DNA of 64,000 nucleotides from positions 9,504,501 through 9,568,500 of the forward strand of contig JALMGJ010000006.1 in assembly GCA_023362775.1 (NCBI GenBank), given 5' to 3'. The stretch is from Charina bottae. Its lineage: Eukaryota; Chordata; Lepidosauria; Squamata; Charinaidae. Within the stretch, counting starts at the first letter, position 1. Every line of letters begins with the position of its first letter. Under the pieces are notes generated by a model, which saw only the letters and a program-made list of their open reading frames with translations, ran no database searches and was not told where the DNA came from. Position numbers and translations under genes: made by a program. Positions 53,266 to 64,000 of the stretch are shown here, one piece after another.

Positions 53266-55532
53266 GAATAATGGTGAAAGAAGAAACCCACCCATCCTTT
53301 CTCCTCCTATTTTCCTAATGCCATTGCGTGTCCTATCACTGCCACAAATAGAAAACTCAGGACGATCCCTTAGAAGGGATCTTACCTGCCTCAACTATTA
53401 AATTAACAAGACAGATCAAAGTTACAGAGATCCCTCAGAAGAAATGCATTTCCCCTATATGCTCAGACCAAACCTGATCTAGAAACTCTCTGAAAGCATC
53501 ACCAGATCAACACTGGCCCATTACTGCTAAGATATATCTTGGGGAACTGATCTCTTGCAACTTCTAGCCTTAAACTCAAGTCTCCAGCCATGAACCTCAT
53601 TGAAATGTTGGATAATCATGGCAGCTCAGCATTTCTGTGCAAACAGAAATTGGGAAGAACCATGTAAACAGTTTTAAGGGCCTTGCATGAGAAGAGGAAT
53701 AAGAGTACAAAAGAGAAAATTATAATGAGACCCCTGCTTAGTGCACAGCTTAGGACCTGAAAATGAAAGCTGCATTGGGAAAATGCCTCCAGCTAAATGT
53801 AAAAGAATGGGCAGTGCAGAAAATCTAGGAATGATAAGAGACAATCAAGCAGGGTGGGGTAGGGGTCAGAAAAAGGAAATTGCGAATATGAACAAAGCAG
53901 AGTAAAGATTTGGATCTGCCTGAAAGGGAGAGGTAACAGAATCACATTTCAGCATTGTAGCACGTTGACAGTTCTAAGATTTCCTGGGAGATTCTGCATA
54001 TTAGATTGATGTGAGAAAGATCCGCAACCCCCACAACAATTCGACAATACTATATAGCCATGTGCCACCAAAGGGCTCAGTATCCGTTGCCCTCCTTGGC
54101 TTCTAAGCTTCCATGAACAAGGAGCACTGATCCGAAGCTGAGTAAAGGCAAGGGTCTAGCAGCGGATGCAAGCTTTATGTTCCCAGGAAGCTCAACTACC
54201 CAGGCTATTGGATTCTTGAATGCCAAATAGGTTCTTTTGTGAGTTAAAGAATGTATATTTTTTAAGAATGTATATTTTATAAGAATGGGTATTTTATAGT
54301 AATTATGGTTTTTTATTATTATCATTAGTATTTTATTGCTTGAGTGAATTTGTGAGCCAACTGCAACGAAATTTCATTCTATTGTGCACTTGTATAGTAT
54401 ATAGTGGGATGACAATAAAGTTATTATTCTATTCTATTTTTGGTGGAACAAGCAGAGAAAGAAATGTAACAAACCACATTGGGTTTTTTCCCCCTCTACT
54501 TAGTTCAGAGAAGACAAAACCAACATCTCTGGTTCACATAATATGGAAAGCCCAGCTTGATAGCCACCAGCAATAGGTGAAAGCTCTTAGTGGTCATGGG
54601 AAAAGCCAGAGTTGACTTATTTGCCACTTAGCTATAATAATATTTAGCACATCATACAAAACATACCAGGCTGTAAAACTCCTAGTTCTTTGATGACTCT
54701 CGGGGGGTCTTTGCCTTCATCTTAATATGCAAGTCTCAGTATGACATGTCAAATGCCCGAAAATAGAAGAATATATATATGTTCAAATGCAAAACAAAAA
54801 GTGGGTGCTTCTACAGTACAGTATATAATGAGATCCCCTCATGTCACTAATTCTATGCTACTTCTGGATACAGTTTGCAGTGACAGAAAGCGTGTATCCT
54901 GTTTCTGGACAGGGTTATCAACTATAATTGCTTATTAATTTATTTAATTAACTGTGTATGCCACCCAACTCCCAATAATTGCATAGTTTGTAAAGTGCAG
55001 TACTCTGGCCACTTGTGGAATGAAACAGTGGGCACATGTGGGGCATTAGAATTTTTTACAGTTAAACATGTTGCGTGGAAGTGCCTGTAATGCCTTCTCT
55101 AAGCCTGGGAAAGAGCAGGCTGCTTTTGAAAGCACTCCCAAGTTCAGAAGATCTGGAGATCCCTCCCTCATCTGGTAAATGGTTAGCTATATCTCTTCAT
55201 CAAAGACTGTTACCAAGAAAATGAAAAATGGTCTGCCTTAGTAAACACAGAATTAAATGGGGTCCTAAAGGTAACAGTATTTAGTTGTTGAGATTTATGT
55301 TAACATTATGCTGCCTCTTCCTTTTCAATATAGTGGTTAAAGAAGCCTCTGTGAGAATCTTGCTGTTGGGGCGTAACAGGCTATCAAAAGTATGCCAACA
55401 CCCCATCCTTTTCGGCTCTCTCAACAAAGTAGTCCAGATACCAGAGGGACTTCAAAGAAACAAAGAGTTTCGTGGTCTTGGTTCACACCCATGTTCTACA
55501 ATAAGTGTAGAGTTGAGAGCATGACATCTGAT

Positions 55533-55645
<113 letters not shown>

Positions 55646-55646
55646 A

Positions 55647-55770
55647 TTTTCCAATCTAGCTACAGACCGGGGATCTCCTGATAATTTTTCATCAAGTACT
55701 AACAAAGCCCAACCATGCTTAGCTTTTCAAAGTAAAGCAAGGCCCAGTAGGTCTGAGAAATTATTAACGA
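55647..55770 (-). mobile_element. Diverged 5S rRNA-derived SINE
   Basis: The minus strand has agctaagcatggttgggctt and gttagtacttgatg, recognisably the 5S box A to C stretch. It directly adjoins the TTTC microsatellite on its 3' side. Confidence 0.7.
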
Positions 55771-57751
55771 AGGCAAAGATCAGAACACAATCACCTACAC
55801 TCCACCAATGTAAGCACAAACAAATATTTGTACACATTTGTCATAATGTACAAATAATACTGTGATGTCAGAGTTGCTCATGCAACTCAAAGGAAAGAAA
55901 AAAACATAGGACATTGAGAAAGGGATTCAGAAGTTCAGACACAGTGTTTGGATTGCACATAACAACAGGTGGAGCTTTGATCACATATTTGTGGCCACCA
56001 TCTTGACTTTTTTTACCACATCCTGCAGATACCCCTGGCTTGGATTATGCTTCTATACTGACAAAGGACAAAATAAGCACTTGCTCTCAGTATGATATAA
56101 GTGTTGTCAGTGTTTCTGGACTAGTTTGTCTTGTGCATCAATTTTTTAATCTATTCCCCCCACCCATCCAATAGAGATTAAGCCATCCTTTGCTGTTTCC
56201 ATCCCAACCACACTTCAAAACGGGTGTGGTCTGAGCCCGCCCACACTAGAAACTGGTTCTTTTCGCCAAGCAAACACTTTACTTTTTATGAAGTAATCAG
56301 GTATCACTTCCTCATTTAGATTTACACAAATGAAAGTCAACCCCTATCACCTGTGATCAAGCTGTCATTTTAAAATAACGTGTTAAACAATGGGCAGCAT
56401 TCATTAAACAGTGCATCATAGGCCAACAATTTTTGAACCAAGGTACCTCAGATGGGCTAACTCACAGAATGCATCCAAAATCCGGGACCCATGACTCCTG
56501 GGAAATTTAGCAAATTCTATAAAGCATTTTATGACATAAAAATTATCATAAAACATTTTATGACATAACACAAAATGTCATAAAACATTTCCTGTGGTCA
56601 TCTCCTGATGTTTGACTCTGCTATACAGTTCAACATGGGCTACTTTCAAGGCAGATACATCTCTGAATGTCTCCCTGAATTTTTAAGAACTTTTCCAGTA
56701 CATTAGAAGCTCTGCCATTGTTGAAGGCATTGAGGAATCTGGTAAGGAAATATCTCTGAAACGATGACCCAATGGGTCACGGGTTGTATAGTTTGGTAAT
56801 AAATGGGATGGCCATTTATTGGCCAGGAGAGAAATCATGTGGAAATACATGGACAAATGAAGGTAAAACTGAGGGGGGTCAGGAGCCTCAGGATTACAAG
56901 TTTTAGTGTGAACTGTCGCAGAATCAGATCAACACTTCTAGAAATGAAATAATTTTCTGTTCATACTAAAGATCTTTCTGAATTCAATACCTGACATCAG
57001 TATGGGTTGAGGGGGTGGGGCGGTGGGGGGGGAGGACTTATCACTGCAGTAAAATATCCTATATTTTTACTGATATGAAAAATGTCTCCAATTTGGACTC
57101 CAAGAGCACAAACACTCTTATAAATGTTCTAAATAAAGGAAGAAAAAAAGAAAGACCCACAACAGCGACGGAAGAAAAAAAGATTTATCTGATTTTAAAG
57201 CCACACTTCTGAAAAGGTGAATTTCTTCCAATATTAATTTGTTAGTTACTTTTATTCTAAAGATGCTGCATACTAACCACAGCAACAAAGCTTGAAATAC
57301 CTCTATAGCTATTGGAAACATACAGGTTTAAAATAAGAACCTCATGATTTGACATTAGCTAACACAACACAACACAACTGTGATCCCCAGTAGTATTTTA
57401 AGCACACTCAAAATGTTGAAGACATGCTGCTGAATTTTTTAACACCAAATCATCACATTCACAATTTCTCAACCAAGTTCATTTGAGCTTCAAGGTAAAT
57501 TATCCCTGAACTTTTCTGAGTTTCCAAAACAGGCTATGTAGAGTGTGAAATGGTTACAAAAAATAAAAGGAATGAGATAGTAGCAAGTAGTAGATATGCA
57601 GAAAAATTAAAAACTGGAAACACAAAACCAAGGGAATAGGTAGGCAAGTTAAATCTATCAGGCATCTGAAATTATTCTCAAGCCATAGGAATGTTTCCCA
57701 TGGAAATATGCCAACATCTTCTCAAGAATCAATTACTCTCTTAGAAGGAAA

Positions 57752-57840
57752 TAATATGAGTCTTGTGGCACCTTAATGTCTAACAAATCTACTACAGTAC
57801 TGCATAACATTTATGACTTACAATCTACTTCATCACACGA
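57752..57840 (-). mobile_element. Interspersed repeat with hammerhead-like remnant
   Basis: The minus strand matches a common reptile repeat, as I remember it, ending aaggtgccacaagactcat. Upstream it has gtgatgaagtagattgtaag, which corresponds to a decayed CTGATGA-hairpin-GAAA core. Family not assigned. Confidence 0.5.
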
Positions 57841-58559
57841 TTGGAGTAAAGTGGTCTATTTCAAGATATCTGAAGCCCTGAAAAATGAGGTTAGAATTGT
57901 GGAAAAGGGGAACAAGACTTGAGCAAGAATTTTTTGTATTTGTACAAAGATTTCTCTCCCCAAACTATTTTTTCATTAGTCTGTCCATGCCTGCATATGT
58001 GCATGGAGGATAAATTGGGAAAACAATGTTTATGTTAATCAGGGTAGGTCTGATTAAAATCAAATCAATTTAAAACAGCATTTAAATCACTAGTCAGGAA
58101 AACTCCATTTAATTATTTAAGTCAAAATTTATTCACTACTCAAGAAGATTCTCTTCTAGTAGTAGTAGTAGTATATTCCAGATGTTTGGTCTAACCTAAG
58201 TATATATTATTTGATAGAAAAAGAGATGTAGATTTCATTTTTAGACAACGTACACCATATAAAGTATATTCATATAAACATATAAAATAATATTCAGTCA
58301 TATTACTGTATAAATCAAAATTTGAGTAAGCTTAATACCAAGCAAGTATATACATAGTTGTGAAATCATTAGGAGCTGAACCAGTTCCACTTCCATTGAC
58401 TCCTAAGAGAGCTTTGGAGGCCACTTTCCCATGTTAGGAGAACAACAATCTCTTCAGTAAAAGTGCTGGAGGAAACTGAACCTCTCTGTTGGTCCCAAAA
58501 CAGAAAAAAAGGACCAACAAAGAATTCAGTTCCCACTCTCCAACCACAGCATCTCCAGC

Positions 58560-58625
58560 CTGGTCCAGGGAAATTACGCATAACTCAGTATCATCATTGT
58601 AATGATGATATCTCACCCTGAATCA
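58560..58625 (-). mobile_element. L2-type LINE scrap around the YADD region
   Basis: The minus strand encodes MRYHHYNDDTELCVI, a mutated MRYHQYADDTQLYIS. The Ala of the catalytic YADD box is Asn here. The flanks are too decayed to follow. Confidence 0.65.
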
Positions 58626-59362
58626 TCGGACAACCTGCCCCATAGATAGCACCAAGAAATTATCCTACATTTGAAGCAGGTGATTATGAATACAGACCTG
58701 TTGCACACAAGAATTTTGGACATCCTAGTAGTATAAATTTTCAAGGGGAGGAAAAATAATTGAAATGTTTTAAGATGCAATGAGACCTGATCCACAGAAT
58801 GTCTTGATCAGAAGAGACAAGCAATATCGTGCAACCTTTCATCTGGGCACCAAAAACTTAGTCCAAGGCTAAGGATGAAACTGCAGAACAGACAGGTCAT
58901 GAAAGCTCATATGAATCAATAGCAACTATGGGAACAGAATGTTGGACTAAACCTTTGGTTTGCTCCAGTAAAGATCAAGCAAGTAATATTTTGTTTTCAG
59001 AAAACTTCATCTGCAGAAAACTGATCTGACCAATTAGCAGATCTGCAATTGCAAAATGAAGATACTCTCACCTCCATCATCTCAGTGGCACAGGAACTAG
59101 CAAGTCATATTGGGATCAGAGCATTAAAGCAAAGCAACTGTTGAAAAGTGATCATACGAACTCTGAAAATGCAGAAGTTAAAGCTTGAATCAACAACTTT
59201 TTGATGGTGGCTGATGATTCTACCATTGAACAGACTGATCTGTGACTGAAACAGATCTATAGCAGTGCATGAATACGTCATGCATAAATTAGACTCAAGG
59301 TATCATCTATGTATATAAATCTATATATGTATATCTATGTATTATATATCTATGTATATAAA

Positions 59363-59696
59363 AGGGGCGTGGTGGCTCAGCGGGTAAGACGCCAGGCTTG
59401 TCGATCGGAAGATCACAAGTTCGGAGGTTCGAATCCCTAGCCCTGCGTGCGGAGTGAGCTCCCGCAGTAGCTCCAGCTCTTGCCAACCTAGCAATTCGAA
59501 AGCATGCAAATGCAAGTAGATTAATAGGTACCTTCGGTGGGTAGGTAACAGTGTTCCACGCGCGTCATGCAGCCACATGACTGTGGAAGCATCTTCGGAC
59601 AACGCTGGCTCCTCGGCTAACAAACGGAGATGAGCACCGGCCCCTAGAGTCGGACACGACTGCATAAATGTGCGGGGGGAACCTTTACCTTTTTTT
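59363..59696 (+). mobile_element. tRNA-headed SINE, full length
   Basis: Same family, ending acctttacct and a T run. Flanking atctatgta on both sides is a probable target-site duplication. Confidence 0.88.
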
Positions 59697-60395
59697 TATC
59701 ATCTATGTAGCAAACACTGAGTATATGTCAGTGTGCTGCATATTCCACCAAGATGGTGGGATGTAGGCAACAGTATGGTGGTTTGCAAGGCTTGGAGCAA
59801 AACTCTGCTTATGACATACTGCCCAAATGTGCCAAAGCTGTCTTTACAGATAGCAGAGCACCTCGCCATGTTATCTGGGATGCCTTCTGGTCTGTGGACT
59901 CTAAAGTGAATGCTGCTCCTCAGCCACATGCAGTTCATCCCATGTCCTTTCTGGCTCCCCAAGGGGCTCAGCAGGAGCAGGATCGATTGGATCTGGGAGG
60001 ACGTGTGCTGTTCGCTCAGAGTCCAAATTATTTGCAATGAGCATTAATTTGATTGATGCAATGACTACGAATCTGAAAAATACTGTATTAACCACCAAAG
60101 TAATTACTGTTTGACAAGAAAATCGAGTGAACAGTTTCAAGTTATTTATACATGGCGAAAAACTAGAGCAAGTGGATTAATTTTTGTACCATGGTAGAAT
60201 GTCTATTAAAGAAGAGAAAGTGGGTGAATTTTATGATTTGTAAATGTTGGTTAAAAGGTTGTGGGTACTATGTAGTCTATTTTAAGGAATGAATGTTTGT
60301 CAGAAGTAGTAAACATTTGCACACTTGGTTATACAGAAGTGAGAGTTTAGTATGTCAGGAGAATTATAAATGAATCGAGTGGGTATGGGGAACTT

Positions 60396-60401
60396 ATTTA
60401 T

Positions 60402-60440
<39 letters not shown>
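60396..60440. repeat. TTGC microsatellite
   Basis: About ten TTGC units. Confidence 0.95.
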
Positions 60441-60605
60441 TAGAACGCTCCAATCCTAAGGACTCTTAATGGCTAAAAATTCCCCAATATAGTAATCGGA
60501 TTAAAAATTAAGATTAAAGAAGAATCAAATCAAAACCAAGAACTGGCAGCCTCATTCATCTTCGGAGAAACAAATAAAACCCATTACATCCCCAAATCCC
60601 TAGTG

Positions 60606-60867
60606 CAGAGCTTTCCAAACTGTGTGTCGCCACACAAAAGTGTGTCGCCACACACAGTCTGGTGTGTCGCCACACAACCCGGAAGCGCTGATCATCATCA
60701 GCGCTTCCGGGTTTTCCCGCGGCGACACACCAACTGCAGCGCGCAAAACCCGAAAGCAGCAGCAGCGTTTCCAGGTTTTTGCGCGCTGCCGCACTTCCGG
60801 GTTTTCCCGTGGCGACACACCAACGCCGGTTGGTGTGTCGCCGCGGGAAAAACTTTGGAAAGCCCTG
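60606..60867. mobile_element. hAT-like CpG-rich MITE (GTGTGTCG family)
   Basis: Termini CAGAGCTTTCCAAA and TTTGGAAAGCCCTG, with exact 8-bp duplication ccctagtg (60598-60605 and 60868-60875). Closely related to the copy at 12464-12732. It includes a perfect hairpin (aacccggaagcgctgat and its complement around catc). Confidence 0.9.
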
Positions 60868-61868
60868 CCCTAGTGGAAGGTCTAGGTCCTAACAACTGTC
60901 TGAAATACTTAACACTTACTTATTTTTAGAAGTAAACTGCTACTCTCCTTCTTTGGAACAATATCCCCCTGAGATTAAACTGCTATCAATCCTTATGAGA
61001 TTAAACTGGTATCAACCCTAATGGAAATCCATTAAGACCTAGCTGTTCCAACAGGCCTTTGAAGAGTGTGACTGAACCACTCCTACATATTCTTTTTTTT
61101 TTGGGGGGGGGGATATTGATGTTGGATTGTTACTCTGTGGGTATGGAGGAATGGCTTCTTGAGGAGAGGATGAAGCACCACCTCTTTCATTCTAGCAGCA
61201 GAGCCCCCTCATTCAAAGAACCATTTACCACCACTTGGACCCAGCTTACCATCACCCCCACCCCTACCAGCTTTTACAAGCCAAGAAGCCAGGGATCAAG
61301 TCTAGAAGCACAATGGTGGAACTATGATCAGGGAGAAACCAGTCCATTTCCTCAAAATGAACAGGTTCAAACAAATCCCAGATGACACTACAAGGTTTCA
61401 CCCTATCTTCTCTACAAGATCTGTCCAACTAGCTTCGAGTTCCAGGAAGCTTCCAGCTCCAAGAGAATGTGAGCAATTTTACCCTCCAGATGTTTTGCAA
61501 ATTCCGCACAGCAACTAACCAAACACTCTATTGCCCTGTCATTCCTTAACTCTAAACAGCATCACCATACAGCAATCTGCTGATGTGATAACTTTGGACA
61601 AGTATTAATGCTTTGCTGCTCTTCCTGCCAAGTTGTAGGCTCAAACCAGAGCTTGTATCTGTGTCTGGTCACATTCATTCTCTGTTTTCTGTCAGCATCT
61701 CTCCAAGCATCTCTTCTGTCACCATCTCCCAAAGCTCCTCAGTAAATCAAGAAGCCCCTATGGATTAGTGATCAGCAAGAGTCCACTCAGAGATAAATCC
61801 TATCAAATCATTTGACCACACCCATATTCCAGGGGTCAACCAGACAGCTACAGAACTATCTGCTGGGC

Positions 61869-63468
61869 CAAGGGTCGGAAATGGCGGCTCTCGAGCCAGA
61901 TCTGGCTCTTTGGCCCCTCGGCTCTGGCTCTCTCTCTCTGTCTGCCGCCCAACATCCGGAAAGCCGGTCTCCGGAAGCAGCGCGAACCCTGGGGAAGAAA
62001 CAGACGCTGATTGGTGGAGGCTCAGAAGGAAGGACGCCTCCACCAATCAGCGCGCGCCAAAGGGGAGCAGAGAGGCGGGCTGAACAAGGTGAAGCCCGAT
62101 TGGCCCTGCTTCCCAGAGGCGCGGAAAAAAGACCGGCGCCGGGCCCCTCTCAGCTGTGCGCGGAAGCGCTCCAAAAAGACCGGCGCGGGGCCTCGCTCAG
62201 CTGCGCTGGGCTGGGCTGTGAAGCTGGACGAGCCGCCGGACCTGGAGCGCTTCTGCGCGCAGCTGAGCGAGGCCCCGCGCCGGTCTTTTTGGAGCGCATT
62301 TCCACAGCCCAGCGCTCAGCTGCGCGCAGAAGCGCTCCAAAAAGACCGGCACGGGGCCTCACTCAGCTGCGCTGGGCTGTGAAGCTGGACGAGCCGCCGG
62401 ACCTGGAGCGCTTCCGCGTGCAGCTGAGCGAGGCCCCGCGCCGGTCTTTTTGGAGCGCTTCTGCACGCAGCTGAGCGAGGCCCCGCGCCGGTCTTTTTGG
62501 AGTGCATTTCCACAGCCCAGCGCTCAGCTGCGCGCAGAAGCGCTCCAAAAAGACCGGCACGGGGCCTCACTCAGCTGCGCTGGGCTGTGAAGCTGGACGA
62601 GCCGCCGGACCTGGAGCGCTTCCGCGCGCAGCTGAGCGAGGCCCCACGCCGGTCTTTTTGGAGCGCTTCCGCGCGCAGCTGAGCGAGGCCCCGCGCCGGT
62701 CTTTTTGGAGCGCATTTCCACAGCCCAGCGCTCAGCTGTGCGCGGAAGTGCTTCAAAAAGACCGGCGTGGGGCCTCGCTCAGCTGCGCACGGAAGCGCTC
62801 CAAAAAGACCGGCGCGGGGCCTCGCTCAGCTGCGCTGGGCTGTGAAGCTGGACGAGCCGCCGGACCTGGAGCGCTTCTGCGCGCAGCTGAGCGAGGCCCC
62901 ACGCCGGTCTTTTTGGAGCGCATTTCCACAGCCCAGCGCTCAGCTGCACACGGAAGCGCTCCAAAAAGACTGGTGCGGGGCCTCGCTCAGCTGCGCGCGG
63001 AAGCGCTCCAAAAAGACCGGCGCGGGGCCTCACTCAGTTGCGCGTGGAAGCGCTCCAGGTCCGGCGGCTCGTCCAGCTTCACAGCCCAGCGCCAGCGCGC
63101 CCGGACCGGCTCAGAGACGTGCGCCGCCAGCAGCGCCTCTGCCTTGGCCAGCCTGCGCGCCTTGGAGAGCTGGGGTGCAGCGGGACGGGAGTGTCGCCGG
63201 CGCCCCGCGAAGACCGGCCATGGAAGGTGAGCGAGGGCCGGGGCGGCCGGCCAAGCGCAGCGCAGCCCTGTATCTTACCCTTCCACGCGATTGGATCCCG
63301 CCCCCAAACCCCACTCCCTTCCGCGCGATTGCCTCCTGCCCACAAACCCCGCCCCCTTCCACGCGATTGGCCCCCACCCACAAACCCCGCCCCCTGGCTC
63401 TCGAGCATTTCAAAATGTGCACGAGCATGTCAAAATGGCTCCCGGCATAAAAAGTTTGCCGACCCCTG
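61869..63468 (-). mobile_element. GC-rich non-autonomous hAT-like element, copy 3 (1600 bp, inverted, different interior)
   Basis: It begins caagggtcggaaatggcggc and ends gtttgccgacccctg, i.e. the termini of copies 1 and 2 in the opposite orientation. Duplication tgctgggc (61861-61868) and tgctaggc (63469-63476). The subterminal GC-box/CCAAT repeats are at about 63280-63400. The interior is replaced by a roughly 0.9-kb array of inverted GC-rich units. Multiple long ORFs in several frames come from stop-poor GC repeats, not genes. Confidence 0.85.
62130..63080. repeat. Array of inverted GC-rich units inside hAT-like copy 3
   Basis: The unit gcgctccaaaaagaccggcg + cggggcctcgctcagctgcg recurs about a dozen times in both orientations. 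It is joined by two spacers: gctgtgaagctggacgagcc (with ggacctggagcg) and ggagcgcatttccacagccc. Confidence 0.9.
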
Positions 63469-63739
63469 TGCTAGGCCATTGGAAAAATCCCCACACATTC
63501 TAAAAACCAAGTGGATCAGGTGGACCAATTGAGTAAGTCCTTCTTCCCTGCAGAGGTTAATGGCACAAGCATGCTCCATGGATATCAGAGAGCAATATGA
63601 CCATAATAAAAGACTGATGACAGTATCTCCCACTTCTAGATCACATCTTACCTGTTCTACGATAAAGCTCAGTTTGCAGCTGCCTAGATTAAGTCGAGTC
63701 TGTGATGATCAGAGATAAACCCACAGAGGTTGTGGTGGC

Positions 63740-64000
63740 TATGAAATCACAAGGCTCCCCCTCCCCCTTTCATGAAAGACAGTAAATGAAATCATCCAGG
63801 ATAAGAAGCCTGGATGAATTCAATGCAAACCTCCTGACAAGGTCCAACAGCTCAGACAGATCACTGCCTTTGACCATCTGCAGAGCCTCCTGTACCAAAA
63901 TAGCCACTTCTCCTCCCCACCCTGGGGTTGCAACCTTCCTTCTCACCCATCCAGGTCCCAGTCATACAAGCCAGGTATGTCCTTTCATATGCAATTACAC
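63740..64000 (-). mobile_element. Probable L2/CR1-type LINE endonuclease fragment
   Basis: The minus strand, allowing frame changes, reads VATPGWGGEVAILVQEALQM, then LLDLVRRFALNSSRLLILDD and F. It resembles the GGGVAIL...LLVLGDFN part of an apurinic endonuclease domain of L2/CR1 LINEs. It runs off the window edge. Confidence 0.55.

Noticed and set aside
62130..63080. CRISPR-like array of repeats and spacers
   Set aside because: Units are in both orientations with homologous spacers, inside a transposon in a vertebrate genome. There are no cas genes.
62011..63450. Several long overlapping open frames, up to 242 codons, on both strands
   Set aside because: They lie in GC-rich inverted repeats of a hAT-like element. 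Frames are open on both strands at once, residues repeat (APKRPARGLAQLR-like), and no domain is visible.

Overview
The window looks like squamate reptile (lizard or snake) genomic DNA. It has one large, intron-rich vertebrate gene. The repeat landscape is typical of squamates: BovB (RTE) and L2/CR1-type LINEs, Sauria-type and 5S rRNA-derived SINEs, a tRNA-headed SINE, several hAT-like DNA transposon families with 8-bp target-site duplications, and many microsatellites. Nothing bacterial or plasmid-like is present.

The gene is USP6NL (RN-tre, a TBC-domain Rab GTPase-activating protein), on the minus strand. I identified twelve consecutive coding exons between 44738 (5' side) and 3796 (3' side). 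They have consensus splice sites and unbroken phase, and total 1080 nt and 359 complete codons. They encode the N-terminal region and the whole TBC domain, including the catalytic Arg and Gln fingers. The start codon and 5'UTR exons should lie upstream of 44738, in the 44.7-64 kb stretch or beyond it. The long proline/serine-rich C-terminal coding exons should lie left of position 1. None of the exons is long enough to stand out as an ORF; they were found by reading protein similarity and splice signals together.

Layout: 1-3795 is intron with a clipped hAT-like MITE and a CR1 3' end. 3796-8030 holds five TBC-domain exons packed among Sauria SINE and BovB remnants; one exon lies inside an apparently continuous BovB copy. 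8031-15237 holds three exons, palindromic MITEs, a Penelope-like inverted repeat with hammerhead-ribozyme-like cores, and L2 fragments. 15238-25275 is a long intron with a 1.4-kb GC-rich hAT-like element, an L2 3' end and a 5S-derived SINE. 25357-32641 contains a second, nearly identical GC-rich hAT-like element and the longest L2 copy. 32682-43261 contains tRNA-headed SINEs and a BovB 3' part with an open reading frame. 43262-44738 has the two most 5' exons seen. 44739-64000 is intron 1 or upstream sequence with another L2 copy, two tRNA-headed SINEs, a hAT-like MITE and a third GC-rich hAT-like element whose interior is an array of GC-rich inverted repeats.

Identifications come from motif reading and memory of families, not from database searches. 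The exon calls are the firmest part. Repeat boundaries backed by target-site duplications are firm; other boundaries are approximate.
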